Assembly: GCF_018069865.1 (NCBI RefSeq)
Contig: NZ_JAGQDG010000003.1
Location: 496,001 to 560,000 of the forward strand
Reading direction: 5' to 3'
Length of the DNA: 64,000 bases
Origin: Ideonella paludis
GTDB lineage: Bacteria; Pseudomonadota; Gammaproteobacteria; Burkholderiales; Burkholderiaceae_C
Positions 27,603 to 39,303 of this stretch are shown here, one piece after another (position 1 is the stretch's first letter; every line of letters begins with the position of its first letter). The position numbers and the translations under genes were made by a program. Under the pieces are notes generated by a model that made no database searches, had not been told where the DNA came from, and was given only the letters and a program-made list of their open reading frames with translations.

Positions 27603-28730
27603 TCAAGTCGGGGTGAGTTCGCTGGCCCAGGCCAGGCACAGGCACAGCATCAAGAGCCAGCGGCTGGCGTGGTGCTCGGGTTTGCTGACCGGCCAATGCG
27701 TCTCCAAGCCCCCTGCGACCGCCAAGCACAGCATCAAGCCCAGGGTGGGCCCGGGGCGTAGCGGCAGCGTGGCCGTGGCCAGGGCCAGCCCCAGGCACAG
27801 CACCCACAACGCCACAGGCAGCGCAGCCACTCCGCGCTGCCAGTGATGCCAGACCGTTGGCGGCAATGGCAGCGCCGTGCTGGCCGCCTGCAGCGCGGCC
27901 AACTCGAGTGTCAAGCGGCGCAAGGTCAGCGCGGTGCAGACCAGGGCCACCGCGGTGGCGCCACACAGCCAAGCGGTGGCCCAGTGGGGGCTCCACGCGG
28001 CCCCACCCAGTGCTAACGCGGGCATCAGCAGGCCCACGCTCAAGGCCTGCAGGCTGAGCGGCGCAGAGCCACGCAGCAGCGGGGCCAGCACCAAGGCCCA
28101 ACCCGCCGGCCGAGGTGACCAAGAGGTGGTGGGCCTGGGGCTTGCTGGCGCAGCGCCCGCCCACGTCGGTGGGGCAAGGCACCGCCAGCGGCGCAGGCTG
28201 CGTTCAGCCGCCGCCAGCCCCAACCCCAAGGCCAGGCTCAGGCCCAAGGCCGCGCGGCTGGCCTGCGCCCATGCCGGGCCGGGCTGCCAAGCCCACAGCA
28301 AGCCCCAGGCGGTGAACAGCAGCACGGCCCAGGGGGCCAGCACCACCGCCAGCATGTGCCGGTCGGTGCGCTGCACACAGGCCATGGGCAGCGGCAGGCT
28401 GGCTTCGGCGGCGCGCCAATGCGCGGGCCACACCGCCGAGCGCCACGCCCGCAGCCATGCCCAGCCCAGCAGCGCATACAGCAGCGTGACGCCGGCCCAT
28501 TGCAGCCAGCCCATGCCACCGCTTTGGCCGCTCGACCACCACAGCGGCACCAGCATCATCGCCAGCCCGGCCAGCGCCACCTCGGGCGTGTTGCTGACGG
28601 CTGCCAGCAGGCCCAGCGCCATCAGCCCCCACATGCCCCAACGCCGCAGCGCCCGCAGCACCGCCGCCTGCACGGCCAGGCGGCGCAGGCGGGGATAGCT
28701 CAGGGAGGGCAGGTCGGCCATGGCGACCAT
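27603..28730 (-). CDS. Polytopic membrane protein, probable ABC permease partner
   Basis: About 375 aa from the ATG at 28730; another in-frame ATG lies at 28721. It is strongly hydrophobic throughout, with roughly ten membrane segments (GLMALGLLAAVSNTPEVAL, LSLALGLGLAAAERS, LSVGLLMPALALGGAAW, VALWVLCLGLALATATL). I do not recognise a family. The adjacent ATPase gene 3 bp downstream and the lack of other domains make an ABC-2-like permease the best reading. Confidence 0.75.
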   Translation of the reverse strand: MVAMADLPSLSYPRLRRLAVQAAVLRALRRWGMWGLMALGLLAAVSNTPEVALAGLAMMLVPLWWSSGQSGGMGWLQWAGVTLLYALLGWAWLRAWRSAVWPAHWRAAEASLPLPMACVQRTDRHMLAVVLAPWAVLLFTAWGLLWAWQPGPAWAQASRAALGLSLALGLGLAAAERSLRRWRCLAPPTWAGAAPASPRPTTSWSPRPAGWALVLAPLLRGSAPLSLQALSVGLLMPALALGGAAWSPHWATAWLCGATAVALVCTALTLRRLTLELAALQAASTALPLPPTVWHHWQRGVAALPVALWVLCLGLALATATLPLRPGPTLGLMLCLAVAGGLETHWPVSKPEHHASRWLLMLCLCLAWASELTPT

Positions 28731-28778
28731 TAAAGCGCAACGGCCAAAGCCCATGCGCAGCCCCGCGATGAACTGCCG

Positions 28779-29822
28779 TCAGCCCGTCATGAGTGGCCGC
28801 TTTGGCGTCTCGGTGGCCTCTGGCTGCGGAGCCGCAGGCCCGTCAGAGGGTTCGGGCAGCTCAGCACAGGCTTGTCGTCGCCCCGACCATGTCGGTGCAT
28901 GCAGTTTGAAGTTTTGCTCCAGCAAAGTGCGGGTGTCGTCAAAGGCGGCGCGGTCGCCGCGTCGCCGCTGCAGTTGCAGCAGTTTCAGATACGGCATCAG
29001 ATGGGCTCGGCGTGCGCTGCGCACATAGTTCAGCACCAGCTCCACTGCCGTGCCGAGCAAACCCTGGGCCGCCAGCGTGTTGGCTTGTTCTTCGACCTCC
29101 GGCCACTGGTGCTCGGGCTCCACAAGCGCGGGGCGTGCCGGCCCTCGCGTGAGCTGCGTGACGGCAGGTTGCGGCGGCGGCGCGTGAGGGCTCGGCGGCG
29201 GGGTGGCGGGGCGGGCTGGTGGCGTGGCGGTGCGTGCCTGGCCCGATGGGCGCGGGCGCTTGGCGGGCGCTGCGGTGCAGAGGCGGGCGGCCATCGGCCG
29301 GCCAGGCCGCGCCAGTGGGTGGCGTGTGAGCCAGGCCAGACCCGCAGCGAGCAGCAGCACGGCGGCGCCTGCCACAACCCAGCCCTCAGAGTCGATCAGG
29401 GTCGGCTCCTGTGCAGGCGGGGTGCTGTGGGCGCGGGGCGCTACCGGATCGCGCGAGGGCAAGGTTTTGAGGGTGTAGCGCTTCCACAAGCGCCTGTCGC
29501 AGCCCGCACTGACCGTCACCCTGACCTGCGGCTGGGTGATCGGGGTGCGGGTCTCCAGCAGCGCATGCCAGTGCCCTTCGGCGCCGGCCGCGTCGAGGCG
29601 CACCGTCACCTCCGGGCCCCAGAGCAAACGCTCGCCATCCACGATGTCCGCCTTGATGCACTCAGGCCTCAGCGTCTCCCCGGGCTCGGTTTGAACACTC
29701 ACATTGAGCTGTAGCGGCTCGCCGCGTTGGGCTCTGGAGGCCTCGGCGCTGAAGTCCAGGCTCCAGGCCTGCGTGGCGCTGCACAGCAGGCCAGCCGCCA
29801 GGACGAGGCGGGCCTGCATCAT
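28779..29822 (-). CDS. FimV-like protein with N- and C-terminal FimV-type domains
   Basis: 347 aa. A signal peptide ([16 protein letters not shown]) precedes a beta-rich domain ([20 protein letters not shown] ... [19 protein letters not shown]) like the FimV N-terminus. A membrane segment ([16 protein letters not shown]) and a Pro/Ala-rich linker follow. The C-terminal helical motif is [20 protein letters not shown], then [21 protein letters not shown]. FimV proteins are inner-membrane peptidoglycan-associated hubs for type IV pili and polarity. The start overlaps the stop of the 2790-aa gene as ATGA. It resembles the FimV-like genes at 38.3 and 43.3 kb. Confidence 0.78.
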   Translation of the reverse strand: MMQARLVLAAGLLCSATQAWSLDFSAEASRAQRGEPLQLNVSVQTEPGETLRPECIKADIVDGERLLWGPEVTVRLDAAGAEGHWHALLETRTPITQPQVRVTVSAGCDRRLWKRYTLKTLPSRDPVAPRAHSTPPAQEPTLIDSEGWVVAGAAVLLLAAGLAWLTRHPLARPGRPMAARLCTAAPAKRPRPSGQARTATPPARPATPPPSPHAPPPQPAVTQLTRGPARPALVEPEHQWPEVEEQANTLAAQGLLGTAVELVLNYVRSARRAHLMPYLKLLQLQRRRGDRAAFDDTRTLLEQNFKLHAPTWSGRRQACAELPEPSDGPAAPQPEATETPKRPLMTG

Positions 29823-32800
29823 CCCTCCAAGCCGCCCTGGCGGCGCAGCTCCTCCAAGGTGAGGGTGGAGATCGTGGGGTTCTGCAGGTAGAAGTCCTGC
29901 AGCTTGATGCTGAAGCCGGCGTCGAACTGGCCGTCACCGTCGTCGTCAACGCGCAAGACCGCGCTATTCCCCTCGCGCGAGAGCTGCAGCCACTGGTCGA
30001 TGCTCTGTGTCTCCACCACGTCGGCAAACAAGTCGGTCAGCATCAGGCGGTCTTCGCCCAGCTTGAAGTCCAACACCACGTCCTGGCCTTGGGCAAAGGC
30101 CTGGGCCGTGCCCGCGGGGGCGTTCCACGCAAAGGTGTCGGCGCCGGCGCCACCGCGCAGGCTGTTGCCCCCGTCGGCGCCTTGCACCCACAGCGTGTCG
30201 GCACCCGCGCCGCCCAGCAGCGTGTCATGCCCACCATGGCTGAACAGCACATTCCCATTGGCTTGTGCGCTGGCATCGATGACATCGTGGCCGCTGGTGC
30301 CCACCCACACATGGTTGGCATCAAAGCCCAGGCCCAGCCCGCTGTGGATTTGATCGGTCGCGAAGTTCAGATGCACCACGCCCGAGCCGATCACCTGCCC
30401 AAAGCCCAGGTTCAGCACGTTGTCTGCGCTGCTCACGCTTTGCGCCTGTTGGCTGCCCAGCGAGAAGCCGCGCGCGTCCAGGGGCTCGGTGGCCAGTGCT
30501 TGGTCAAACACCAAACCGACTGTCGAGCCCGAGACGGTCATGTCAATCAGCACCGGCCCCTTGGCGGCGGTGCGCATGGCGGCGAACTCCGCCAGCACGC
30601 TGGTGTCGGCCACCGCGTCCCAGCGCAGCAGCTCGCCGCTGTTTCCAAAGCGGGCCACCTGCAACGCACCTTGCGCATCGACCTTGAAGACCGAGTCCAG
30701 GGCGGCATCAAAGTCTGAGACCGAGCGTTTCAACTCGCCCACATTGGCGAACGAGAGCTGGCGCTCATAGAAGAAGAAGCGATCCGCGCCTTCACCGCCC
30801 AGCGCGGTGTCGCCACGCTGCAGCCAGATGGTGTCCAAGCCCTCGCCGCCTTCTAAGCGGCTGCCATGGCCGCGGCTGATCAGCGTGTCATCCCCGGCAT
30901 TGCCGCCCAGCACGCTGCCGCGCACCGCATTGCCGATCAAGAGATCATCACCATCGCCGCCAAAGGCGTTCTCGATGACGGCGCCTCCCAAGATGCCGAT
31001 GCTGCGGTCCAGCAACTTCACTGATCCACCGCGGCCCAGGTCCACCTCGATCTTGGTGTTCATGGCCGAGCCCATCACCGCATCCGTGCCCCCATCACCA
31101 TCCGTCAGCCACAGCATCTTTTTCTGCGTGGCGGCATCAGCCGCTGCGAAGTGCGTGTTGAATTGGTCGGTGTAGACATAGCGGTCCAGCGTGGGGGCTA
31201 CATCGCCGAAGAACTTCAGGCTCACGTTGCTCAAGGTCGAGGGGGCCGACACATCTTGGGTGTGCTCATAGCGCACCGTCCACGTGCCCTTGCTCGACTC
31301 GCCAAAGAACTTGTGCGTGGTCAGATCAAAGGTCTCATTGACCTTGGTGATCCAGGCATTGCCCTCAGTCAGCTCGCTGGTGGTGCCTGCGGGCGAGGTG
31401 ATCCAGACCCGCATCTTGTCGAAGCTGCTGCTGTTCAAGAACTGGCGCAACTGCAAGGCCTCCAGACGCACATCGTCGGTCACCGTGATGCTCACCGTGG
31501 TGGCCGTGCGGGCGCTGGCCGAGATGCTGGTGGCTGTGGTCTGGGCGACGGCAGACTGTGTCTCCCAGCCGCGCTGCAGGGTGCTGGCTTCGCCCTGGCG
31601 CAGCCAATCTTTGGCCAGGCGCGCTGCGTTGTAGACATTGCTGGAGCCAAAGCCCACATCATTGGAATAGTGGAAGCCTGCACCGTTGAAGGTGTCGCCG
31701 CCATTCATGCCGAAGCCCTTCGTGGGCGTGTCAGTGGGCAAGTAGGTGGCGGCCTGAGCCAGGATGTTCTTCACGTCGCGCACGCCCAGGCCCGGGTTGG
31801 CTTGCAACACCAAGGCCACCTGTCCTGCCAAGCCGGGGCTGGCATAGCTGGTACCACCCCAGCCCGCATGGGCCACCCACACCGCAGGCCCGGATGTCGA
31901 GAACCCCGCATGTTGACCTGACAAATTGTCCAGCGAGGCTGCAGCGATGGCGATGGGGTTCTTGGTATCCACGCTCATGGCGGTGTTATCCAAACCGTTA
32001 TCGTTGCCGGCAGAAATCACCCACACCGTCCCCAGGCCGCCCCGACCTGTGGTGCACACCGACAGATTCCACGTGTTGTTGAGGAAGCCGCTGGTCGCCA
32101 CACTCCAATTCGTGACATCCAGGCCGCTGACATCGCCATTGGTCCACTTGATGGTGGAGTCATAGGCCGGGCCGGTGAAGCTGCCTGTCAAAGAGCCGGC
32201 CATGCGCAGGCCGGTGTTATGCCCATGGTGGCCGGAGTTGTTCCCGAAATGGGTGCCTGCCTCTACGCGTCCCATGTCGAAGGCTGCAGTGTCATAGAGG
32301 TTGACGCTGGTGCCCTCGTTGATGCCGACCTTGATGCCCTTGCCACTCAGGCCGGTCAAGCCCAGGTTCCAGGCTTCTTCCAACTGGCCCAAATTGGAGA
32401 AGTCCTCCACCTCGTTCACATCCTCAATACCCAACCACGCATCAATCTCGCCATGGATGCGCGCTTGCGACACGGCCTGCCAGCGGCCGAGGGCGTCTTT
32501 GCGCTCATAGGTGGTGGTCAGCGTCACACGGCCCTGCTGGCTGTCGGTGGTGAGCAGGCGCAAGTCCGCCAAGTCGCGGCCTGCCACGGTCCAGGTGCCT
32601 TGGTTCAACACGCCATGGCTGAGGCTGGCCCCTGCAGGCACGCCGCTGATGCGGACTTGCCAATCGGCACTGTCTAAGTTGACGCCCGGATCGCGCAGAT
32701 CCAGGCTGACGGCTTTGCCTGCTCTCACCTCAAAGTGCTGGCTGCTGGGGTGAAGCGCCGCTTGGCTGTCCAGGGGCAAGTTCCAGGCCCAGCGCTGGGC

Positions 32801-35800
32801 GCTGGGGCTGGGATTGCCCGCAGGGTCTTTCAACTCACCACGCAGCAATTCCACAAACGCCTCGGTGGCGACGGTCACCGCACCGGCGGTGAAGGTGACC
32901 GTGCGCTGCTGGCCGGTGCCCGAAAGCTCGCTGAGCGTGCCGCCAAAGCAGCGCAGGCTGTTGAGGCTGAAGCTTTGGCCCGGGTCTTCACTGAAGTTCA
33001 GCGTCAGGCTCACGCGCTGCCCAGGCGCCAGAGACGTGGAGTCACCCAGGCTGTGCACACTGCTGCCCGTCAGCACAGGGCTGCTGGTGTCGATATGAAC
33101 TTGCTGCTCATACAGCGGCTTGCTCACCATCGCGCCCGTGGCGTTCATCAGCTCAATCTTCACCAGCGGGTCAGGGTCTGTGGGAATGCTGTGGCCATAC
33201 AGCGACTCTTGCTTGTAGAAGCTGCTGCTCCAGCGGCCTTGGGCATCGGCGGTCACGACCGCATTGACCTTGTCGCCGAGTGAGACCCGAATCTTGGCAA
33301 AGGGCTCGGCTTCACCGCTGAAGGTGAGGCCGCGCTCGACATCGGCCCGGTTGAAGTAGACCGGTGTTCCTGGGGCCACGACCGTCAAGGTGTGCGAGTG
33401 GTCCGCAGACCTGCTCACCCATCCGTTGGCGGTCTGGCCCTCAATACGCCAACTGACTCGGTGGGCTTGCAGGGACAGGGCGTCAAAGTCGTAAGACCAG
33501 TCTTTGCCGATCACGTTGGCGGCCCCTTTGAACACCCCGTCTACATAGACGGCGACGCGTTCATCAGCGGCCAATGCGGCCCCCAACTGGCCGTGCAGCG
33601 TCGGCGTGGTGTCCGTCAGGGGCAGGCCCTCGGGCACCAAGGCATGCAGGTCGGTCTCTATCCAGCTCGACAAGGCCTTGCTCTGCACCTCGATGGCTTT
33701 TGGCAAGGTCGATAGGGCCACATTGCCCGCCGCATCGCTGGTCTTGACCCACACCTGTTGGGCGGCGTAGCGGCCCTCGGGCAGCACAAAACTCGTGCCC
33801 TCTCCAGGCAGCCAAGTTTTGCCACCATCCAGCGAAAAGGACCATGCTTGCCGCTGGCCACCATCGAGGCGGACCTCCACGGTGCCATTGGCGGTGATGC
33901 CATCGCTGGCACTCATGCCCGTGTCTTCGGCCAGGGTCAGCAGCGGCTTGGCCGGTGGGGTGCCGTCCAGCGTGAACACCTGGGTGGTGAGCGATTTGCT
34001 GCCATTGGCCAGTGTCGAGGTGATGCCAAAGCTCAGCGGTCCTTCTGCTAGCGGCATCATGCTCAAGGTCTGAGCATTGGCGTTGGCCAAGGGCGCGCTC
34101 ACATAAGCGCCCGGCAGGTTCAGCATGGCCATGGGTGGCAGGGTGCTGGCATCGGTGTTGGACAGCACCACCTGCGTGCCTTCGACGCGGTTGCTCCAGT
34201 TGGGGCGCGCCGTGATTTGGATGGACTCCACCGGCATCGCTGTGCCCAAGTCGATCTGCACCCAACGCCCGTTGCCCGAGGTTTCGGCATAGCTGCGAGC
34301 GTTGCCATCGGTCAAGGCGGTGGTGCTGCCTGTGGCCCAGGACATGGTGGTGGGCTTGCCTGCCGCCACGTTCACGCCACGGCTCATCACCGAGACCTCG
34401 GCCACCGACCAGGCGTTGTAATAGTCATGCGGCGTGGCTTGGTAGAGCCACACATAGCGTGCTGTTGGCGGGGCGGCCGTGACGGTGGTGCTCCAGTGTC
34501 CGGCGCTGTCCGCCTGCACTTGACGCGTGCTGCCGTCGGGCAGGCTGATGTTGACGGTAGAACGTGCTTGCGCATCACCGCTCAAGACGATGGGGTCTCC
34601 GTAGCCCACGGTGGCGTGCGTGGTGGGCGCTGCGGCGGGGACGCTATAGACGGCACTGGCGGCTGTGACCGTGCTGGTGTTGCCCACTGCATTGCTGGCC
34701 ACCAAGGTGGCGTCGATGCGTTTGTCGGCATCTTGGGCCAGGTCGAAGCCTTGGACCTCGATGGCAAAGCGCCCGGCCGCGTCCAGGCTGCCCGTGTAAA
34801 CCACCTTGTTAATGGTCAGGCTGACTGCATCGCCGGCGCGGGCGTTGGTGGCTGTTCCCGTCAAGGTCACATTGCCGGCCAATTCACTCGCACTCAACGC
34901 GTTGTCCGCCGAGACAGCGTCCAAGCGCAACGTGGCTGCAGGTGCGGTGGTGTTCAGCACATAGCTTGCGCCAATGGCCGTCACGCTGTTGGTGTTGCCT
35001 GCAGCATCGCTGGCCACCAACGTGGCGTCCACGCGCTTGTCCGCATCTGCCGCCAAGTCACTGCCCTTGACCAAGACGCTGAAGCGTCCATCAGCCTGGA
35101 CGGTGCCGTGATAGCTTTCGCCGTTCACCTGCAGGCTGACCCGGTCACCTGCGCGTGCGCCGGTGCCGCTGCCGGTCAGCGCGACGCGTCCTGCAGCTTC
35201 TGCGGTGTTGATCGTGTTGTCTGCCGTGACGGCGTCCAAGCGCAGCGTGGCATTCGGCCCTTGGGTGTCTACTTTGTAGGGCGCGCTGCTGGCTTGCTGG
35301 GTCAGCACCTGGCCTGCTGCTGTGGTGCTGCGTAAGGTGGCGTCCACGCGCTGATCGGCGTCGGCCACGAGGTCACTGCCGCGCACTTCAATGGCAAAGC
35401 GCCCGCTCGCATCCACCGCGCCTTGGTAGCGGGTCTGGTTCACGCTCAGCGTGACGAGGTCGCCCGCCTTGGCGTTGGCCGCAACCCCGGTCAGGGTCAC
35501 CAGGCCAGCGGCCTCGCGGGCGTTGATGTGCTGGTCGCCCGTCAAGGGGTCGAGGGCTAAGTAGAGCGCATTCTTGGGGCCTACAGAAATGATTTGCACG
35601 TCGCTGTCCAACTGGCCTTGTGCATTGAGGCTGCTGGCCATGATGGAGTGCGTGCCCGATTCAAGAGGTAGCACCTGCAGCGTGGTGGTGGCGGCTTGCG
35701 TGAGGCGCGGCAGCAAGCTGCTCTCGGCCAGGGTCAGCATGGCACTGGGCGTTTGCGTGGCGGCGTCGGTGTTGGAGAGCACCACTTGCGTGCCGATCAG

Positions 35801-38191
35801 CCGCCAGGGCCAATCGCCGCGCGGTGCCACCTGAATGCTGTCGACCGCCACGGCCTGTCCCAGGTCGATCTGCATCCATCGCCCACTGCCTTGTACCTCC
35901 GCATAGGTGCTCAAGTTGCCGTCTGTCAGGGCGGTGGTGGTGGCCCTGCTCCATGACATCGTCGCGGGCTTGCCCGCGGCCACGTTGACGCCGCCGCTCA
36001 TCACCACCACCTCGCCCACCGACCAAGCGTTGTAGGGGTCGTTAGGGGTTTGCTGATAGAGCCACACATAGCGCGTGGTGGCAGGGGCCGTGGTGGCGGC
36101 TAGGCTCCATTGGCCGCCGGCGTCGGCGGTGAGCTGCCGGGTGTGGCCGCCGCCCAGGCTGAGGGTCACCGTGGCGCCTGGGGCTGCGGTGCCGGACAAG
36201 GACACGGGTTCACCGAAATGGGTGACGTTGTCACCGGAGAGAGCACCCAGGCTGACCCCGGAGCGCCCATAGACGCTGCTTTGCGTGCTGGCCGTGCTGG
36301 TCAGTCTCTCGGCGGTGCTGGCCACTACGGTGGCTTCGATCCTCTGGTCCGCGTCGGCGGCCAGGTCGCTGCCTTGCACGTCCACCACAAAGCGGCCCTT
36401 GGCGTCCACCGTGCCCTGATAGCGGCTGTGGTGAATGGTCAAGGTCACCGTATCGCCGGCGCGCGTGCCGGCGGTGGCGCCGGTGATGGCGACCATGCCT
36501 TGCTGTTCAGACCGGCTCAAGGCGTTGTCGGGGCTGATGGCGTGCAGGCTGATGGCCGCCACGGGGGCCGGCCCTGTGTTGGGCGCGGGTGCGGGTGGTG
36601 CGTCGGGGGTTGGCGCTGGCGCTGGCGCTGGCGTTGGCGTGGGCGTGGGCGTGGGCGTGGGCGTGGGCGTGGGCGTGGGCGTGGGCGTGGGCGTGGGCGT
36701 GGGCGTGGGCGTGGGCGTGGGCGTGGGCGTGGGCGTGGGCGTGGGCGTGGGCGTGGGCGTGGGGACCGGGCTGGGCGCGGGTGTCGGTGTGGGAACTGGC
36801 GCGGGTGTCGGTACCGGCGCGGGGGCGGGCGCAGGTGTGGGGGCGGGCGCAGGTGTGGGGACAGGCGTCGGTACGGGGGCCGGCGTGGGTGCCGGCGCCG
36901 GTACAGGTGCGGGCGTTGGCGTGGGAGCAGGCGCCGGGACAGGCGTTGGAGTGGGGGCCGGCGCAGGGGCAGGGGTTGGAGCCGGTGTGGGTGCTGGAGT
37001 GGGAGCCGGCACAGGCGCAGGCGCAGGCACAGGCGCAGGCACAGGCGCAGGCGTCGGTGCTGGAGTGGGTGCCGGAGTGGGCACAGGCGTCGGTGCCGGC
37101 GTGGGTGTAGGCGCCGGCGTTGGCGCAGGCGCTGGAACCGGCGCTGGTGCGGGCGTGGGCGCCGGTGTTGGGATCGGGCTTGGCGCGGGCGCAGGCGTTG
37201 GCGCGGGAACTGGTGCAGGAACTGGTGCAGGAACTGGTGCAGGAACTGGTGCAGGCGCTGGCGTTGGCGTGGGCGTGGGCGTGGGCGTGGGTGCCGGCGC
37301 CGGCGCAGGGATGCCATAGGCAGCACCCAGCACGGTCGCGGTGCCGGTGTTGCCCACCGAGTCAGTCGCAAGCACTTGGGCATCGACCCGGTGATCGGCA
37401 TCGGCCAGCAAATCACTGCCATTGACCTTGATCGAGAACTTGCCGCCTGCTCCCACCTTGCCGGTGTAGCTCACGCCGTTGATCGTCAGGGAGACCCTGT
37501 CGCCCCATCGAGCGTTGGTGGTGACGCCACTCACGACGACGCTGCCTTGGGCCTCGGTTGCCGTGAGCACGTTGTCGGCGGTGATGCTGTCCAGCTGGAT
37601 GGTGGGTTTGGGTGCGTCGACCACGACGCCGTAGTAAGGGCCCTTGCTGCTGGCAAGCAGCGTCTGCCCGGCGCTGCTGGTGGTTTGCAGGCTGGCTTGA
37701 ATCTTGTGGTCGCTGTCGGCGGCGAGGTCGCTGCCCTTGACCTTGACCGCAAACTCGCCGGAGGCACTGACCGCGGCGCTGTAGGTCACGCCATTGACTG
37801 TCAGCGTGACGGCATCGCCCACGCGCGCGCCGGAAGTTTTGCCGGTCACCGTCACCATGCCCTCGGCCTCTTGGGCATTGAGCACGTTGTCAGCGGTCAA
37901 TCGATCGACTTGAATGCTGGGCTTGACAGCAGCGCCGGGCGCCCGGCCGCGTGCGCCGCTGGCTGGCGCAGAGGCCAACGACTCCAGCAACGCGTTGGTG
38001 TAGCTCAGTGCGCCCGCCGGTGCGGCCTCCACGCTTTGCGCGTTATCAGCTGATGCTGCCGCTGCCGCTGCTGCGGCTGCGTTCTTGTCAGCTTTCAGCA
38101 GTGCCGCGGGCAGCTCGATGAACTTCTCGGCCAGCGCGGCGGGCACGAGGCTCTTCTTGGTCGTGAGTTTGGAGGACGGGGCGTTCTTCAT
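29819..38191 (-). CDS. Giant surface/secreted protein: Ig repeats, Pro stalk, discoidin-like, kexin-like S8, P-domain, RTX
   Basis: 2790 aa from ATG 38191 ([16 protein letters not shown]); no signal peptide. In order: two ~100-aa Ig-like repeats (from ~94 and ~197), a Pro-rich stalk (~294-534), a third Ig repeat (~544), a discoidin-like segment (~704, YVWLYQ...[12 protein letters not shown]), three Ig repeats (~877, 984, 1090), a second discoidin-like segment (~1247), a subtilisin/kexin-like domain (~1947-2164; SAGNDNG and [11 protein letters not shown] intact, first Asp motif replaced by INEG), a proprotein-convertase P-like domain (~2217-2334), two RTX patches ([21 protein letters not shown]) and a [13 protein letters not shown]-terminus. 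The tail fits type I secretion, but no exporter is in the window. The next gene overlaps as ATGA. Confidence 0.9.
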   Translation of the reverse strand: MKNAPSSKLTTKKSLVPAALAEKFIELPAALLKADKNAAAAAAAAASADNAQSVEAAPAGALSYTNALLESLASAPASGARGRAPGAAVKPSIQVDRLTADNVLNAQEAEGMVTVTGKTSGARVGDAVTLTVNGVTYSAAVSASGEFAVKVKGSDLAADSDHKIQASLQTTSSAGQTLLASSKGPYYGVVVDAPKPTIQLDSITADNVLTATEAQGSVVVSGVTTNARWGDRVSLTINGVSYTGKVGAGGKFSIKVNGSDLLADADHRVDAQVLATDSVGNTGTATVLGAAYGIPAPAPAPTPTPTPTPTPAPAPVPAPVPAPVPAPVPAPTPAPAPSPIPTPAPTPAPAPVPAPAPTPAPTPTPAPTPVPTPAPTPAPTPAPVPAPVPAPAPVPAPTPAPTPAPTPAPAPAPTPTPVPAPAPTPTPAPVPAPAPTPAPVPTPVPTPAPAPTPAPAPAPVPTPAPVPTPTPAPSPVPTPTPTPTPTPTPTPTPTPTPTPTPTPTPTPTPTPTPTPTPTPTPAPAPAPTPDAPPAPAPNTGPAPVAAISLHAISPDNALSRSEQQGMVAITGATAGTRAGDTVTLTIHHSRYQGTVDAKGRFVVDVQGSDLAADADQRIEATVVASTAERLTSTASTQSSVYGRSGVSLGALSGDNVTHFGEPVSLSGTAAPGATVTLSLGGGHTRQLTADAGGQWSLAATTAPATTRYVWLYQQTPNDPYNAWSVGEVVVMSGGVNVAAGKPATMSWSRATTTALTDGNLSTYAEVQGSGRWMQIDLGQAVAVDSIQVAPRGDWPWRLIGTQVVLSNTDAATQTPSAMLTLAESSLLPRLTQAATTTLQVLPLESGTHSIMASSLNAQGQLDSDVQIISVGPKNALYLALDPLTGDQHINAREAAGLVTLTGVAANAKAGDLVTLSVNQTRYQGAVDASGRFAIEVRGSDLVADADQRVDATLRSTTAAGQVLTQQASSAPYKVDTQGPNATLRLDAVTADNTINTAEAAGRVALTGSGTGARAGDRVSLQVNGESYHGTVQADGRFSVLVKGSDLAADADKRVDATLVASDAAGNTNSVTAIGASYVLNTTAPAATLRLDAVSADNALSASELAGNVTLTGTATNARAGDAVSLTINKVVYTGSLDAAGRFAIEVQGFDLAQDADKRIDATLVASNAVGNTSTVTAASAVYSVPAAAPTTHATVGYGDPIVLSGDAQARSTVNISLPDGSTRQVQADSAGHWSTTVTAAPPTARYVWLYQATPHDYYNAWSVAEVSVMSRGVNVAAGKPTTMSWATGSTTALTDGNARSYAETSGNGRWVQIDLGTAMPVESIQITARPNWSNRVEGTQVVLSNTDASTLPPMAMLNLPGAYVSAPLANANAQTLSMMPLAEGPLSFGITSTLANGSKSLTTQVFTLDGTPPAKPLLTLAEDTGMSASDGITANGTVEVRLDGGQRQAWSFSLDGGKTWLPGEGTSFVLPEGRYAAQQVWVKTSDAAGNVALSTLPKAIEVQSKALSSWIETDLHALVPEGLPLTDTTPTLHGQLGAALAADERVAVYVDGVFKGAANVIGKDWSYDFDALSLQAHRVSWRIEGQTANGWVSRSADHSHTLTVVAPGTPVYFNRADVERGLTFSGEAEPFAKIRVSLGDKVNAVVTADAQGRWSSSFYKQESLYGHSIPTDPDPLVKIELMNATGAMVSKPLYEQQVHIDTSSPVLTGSSVHSLGDSTSLAPGQRVSLTLNFSEDPGQSFSLNSLRCFGGTLSELSGTGQQRTVTFTAGAVTVATEAFVELLRGELKDPAGNPSPSAQRWAWNLPLDSQAALHPSSQHFEVRAGKAVSLDLRDPGVNLDSADWQVRISGVPAGASLSHGVLNQGTWTVAGRDLADLRLLTTDSQQGRVTLTTTYERKDALGRWQAVSQARIHGEIDAWLGIEDVNEVEDFSNLGQLEEAWNLGLTGLSGKGIKVGINEGTSVNLYDTAAFDMGRVEAGTHFGNNSGHHGHNTGLRMAGSLTGSFTGPAYDSTIKWTNGDVSGLDVTNWSVATSGFLNNTWNLSVCTTGRGGLGTVWVISAGNDNGLDNTAMSVDTKNPIAIAAASLDNLSGQHAGFSTSGPAVWVAHAGWGGTSYASPGLAGQVALVLQANPGLGVRDVKNILAQAATYLPTDTPTKGFGMNGGDTFNGAGFHYSNDVGFGSSNVYNAARLAKDWLRQGEASTLQRGWETQSAVAQTTATSISASARTATTVSITVTDDVRLEALQLRQFLNSSSFDKMRVWITSPAGTTSELTEGNAWITKVNETFDLTTHKFFGESSKGTWTVRYEHTQDVSAPSTLSNVSLKFFGDVAPTLDRYVYTDQFNTHFAAADAATQKKMLWLTDGDGGTDAVMGSAMNTKIEVDLGRGGSVKLLDRSIGILGGAVIENAFGGDGDDLLIGNAVRGSVLGGNAGDDTLISRGHGSRLEGGEGLDTIWLQRGDTALGGEGADRFFFYERQLSFANVGELKRSVSDFDAALDSVFKVDAQGALQVARFGNSGELLRWDAVADTSVLAEFAAMRTAAKGPVLIDMTVSGSTVGLVFDQALATEPLDARGFSLGSQQAQSVSSADNVLNLGFGQVIGSGVVHLNFATDQIHSGLGLGFDANHVWVGTSGHDVIDASAQANGNVLFSHGGHDTLLGGAGADTLWVQGADGGNSLRGGAGADTFAWNAPAGTAQAFAQGQDVVLDFKLGEDRLMLTDLFADVVETQSIDQWLQLSREGNSAVLRVDDDGDGQFDAGFSIKLQDFYLQNPTISTLTLEELRRQGGLEG
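36590..37311. repeat. Low-complexity stalk-coding repeat with (GTGGGC)20 core
   Basis: About 720 bp coding for Pro/Ala/Thr/Val dipeptides in the giant protein. Its core, 36639-36758, is 20 perfect GTGGGC hexamers on the plus strand, read as Thr-Pro on the coding strand. A second small run is (AACTGGTGCAGG)n near 37207-37255. All units are multiples of three, so slippage would change stalk length without breaking the frame. Confidence 0.95.
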
Positions 38192-38288
38192 GGCAAGGCT
38201 CTCAATCTGGGGCGGCTGATGCGGGGTTTCAGCGGGGGCTGAAAACAACGTGGGCTAGCAAGGCGCTGGTTGGGGTGCTGCGGGGCGT

Positions 38289-39275
38289 TCAGGCCCGGGC
38301 AAACCAGCGTTCGGGGGCGGGTGCCGGGTGGGAGCAGTCGGAGGTGTGCGCTGGAAGCGGCCCGTTTGGCAGGCCCGTGACGGCGCCGCCCCCGGCCGCA
38401 TGGGCCTGTCCCAGCGCAAAGTAAAAGTCCTCTTGGCGTTCAAGGGTGGACGGTTCAGGCAGCGGCGCCAGCATCGGCGCAGAGGCCAAGCCGGTAGGGC
38501 GGGTACGCCAGAGCAAGCGCCCAGCGATGGCCACGAACAGCAGCACTGCCGCGCTCAGGCCGCGCAGCCATTCGTTGTCGGCTTGCGCCCGCTCCCATCG
38601 CTGCTCCAAGTCCTTCAACTCTGCGCGCGCCCTCTCTTGGGTGTGGCGCAAGGCGGAAATGGCCTGCTCCAGGTTGGCTACTTGGGTCGAGAACTTGGAG
38701 GGCAGCTCCGCCATGCCAGACCAGAGGGTGGGCTCCGCATCCAGCTTCAAGCCTGCAGGGCTGGCCTGCGCCCTGCCTGCGGAGGTGGGCCCCCAGGGGG
38801 CAAGCACTGCGGCCCAGGCCTTGGGTGGGGCAGCAGGCGCTTTGAAGCTCGTCTCCCACTGCTCGCTCACGTGCTGAACTTGGGGCACAGACATGGCCCC
38901 TGGCGGGCTGGCCAGCACGGTCATTTTTTGCCAGGCGCGCTGCTGGCAGCCCGCACTGATCGTCACCTCCAGCACGGGCTCGGTGATCGGGTCGCGGGTC
39001 TTGATCTGGAGCTGCCAGGTGCGGCTTGCGCCAGTGGGGCTCAGTGCCACCGGCACCTCAGCGCCGCTCAGCAGGCGCTCGCCGACTTGCACATCGGCCG
39101 TCACGCAATCGGCCCGCAGCCGCTCGCGCGGGGAAAGGTGGAGAGGCATCTCCAGGCGCAGTGGCTCGCCCATCACGGCGTGCGCAGTGACCGGGCCCAT
39201 CTCCAGGCTGTGGGCGTGTGTGGCAGCGCCCATCAGGGCGGCCGCCATCCAGGGCAAAGCTATCGAGTGCCGCAT
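38289..39275 (-). CDS. FimV-like protein with coiled coil, truncated C-terminal domain
   Basis: 328 aa from ATG 39275, which has GGAG upstream. A signal peptide (MRHSIALPWMAAALMGAATHAHS) precedes a FimV-type N-terminal domain (VMGEPLRLEMPLHLSPRERL ... LEVTISAGCQQRAWQKM) that aligns with the gene at 28779. A coiled coil follows (ANLEQAISALRHTQERARAE ... LEQRWERAQADNEWL), then a membrane segment (AVLLFVAIAGRLLW). The helical C-terminal motif begins (LERQEDFYFALGQAHAA) but is cut short after ~35 residues. It lies 28 bp downstream of the 266-aa RTX-tail protein gene, forming a pair with it. Confidence 0.75.
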   Translation of the reverse strand: MRHSIALPWMAAALMGAATHAHSLEMGPVTAHAVMGEPLRLEMPLHLSPRERLRADCVTADVQVGERLLSGAEVPVALSPTGASRTWQLQIKTRDPITEPVLEVTISAGCQQRAWQKMTVLASPPGAMSVPQVQHVSEQWETSFKAPAAPPKAWAAVLAPWGPTSAGRAQASPAGLKLDAEPTLWSGMAELPSKFSTQVANLEQAISALRHTQERARAELKDLEQRWERAQADNEWLRGLSAAVLLFVAIAGRLLWRTRPTGLASAPMLAPLPEPSTLERQEDFYFALGQAHAAGGGAVTGLPNGPLPAHTSDCSHPAPAPERWFARA

Positions 39276-39303
39276 CGCGGTGTCTCCAGGCGTTAGGGCT
39301 GCG

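Noticed and set aside
26979-28730. Type I secretion exporter for the RTX-type proteins
   Set aside because: The ATPase is a small CcmA/ABC-2-like protein without fused membrane or peptidase domains, and no HlyD/TolC-like genes are present.
36639-36758. CRISPR-like regular repeats
   Set aside because: They are tandem hexamers without spacers, inside a coding region.
36110-38053. 647-codon Arg/Gly-rich plus-strand frame
   Set aside because: It is the complement of the Pro-rich stalk coding repeat of the giant protein, and the RGRGRG pattern comes from the hexamers.
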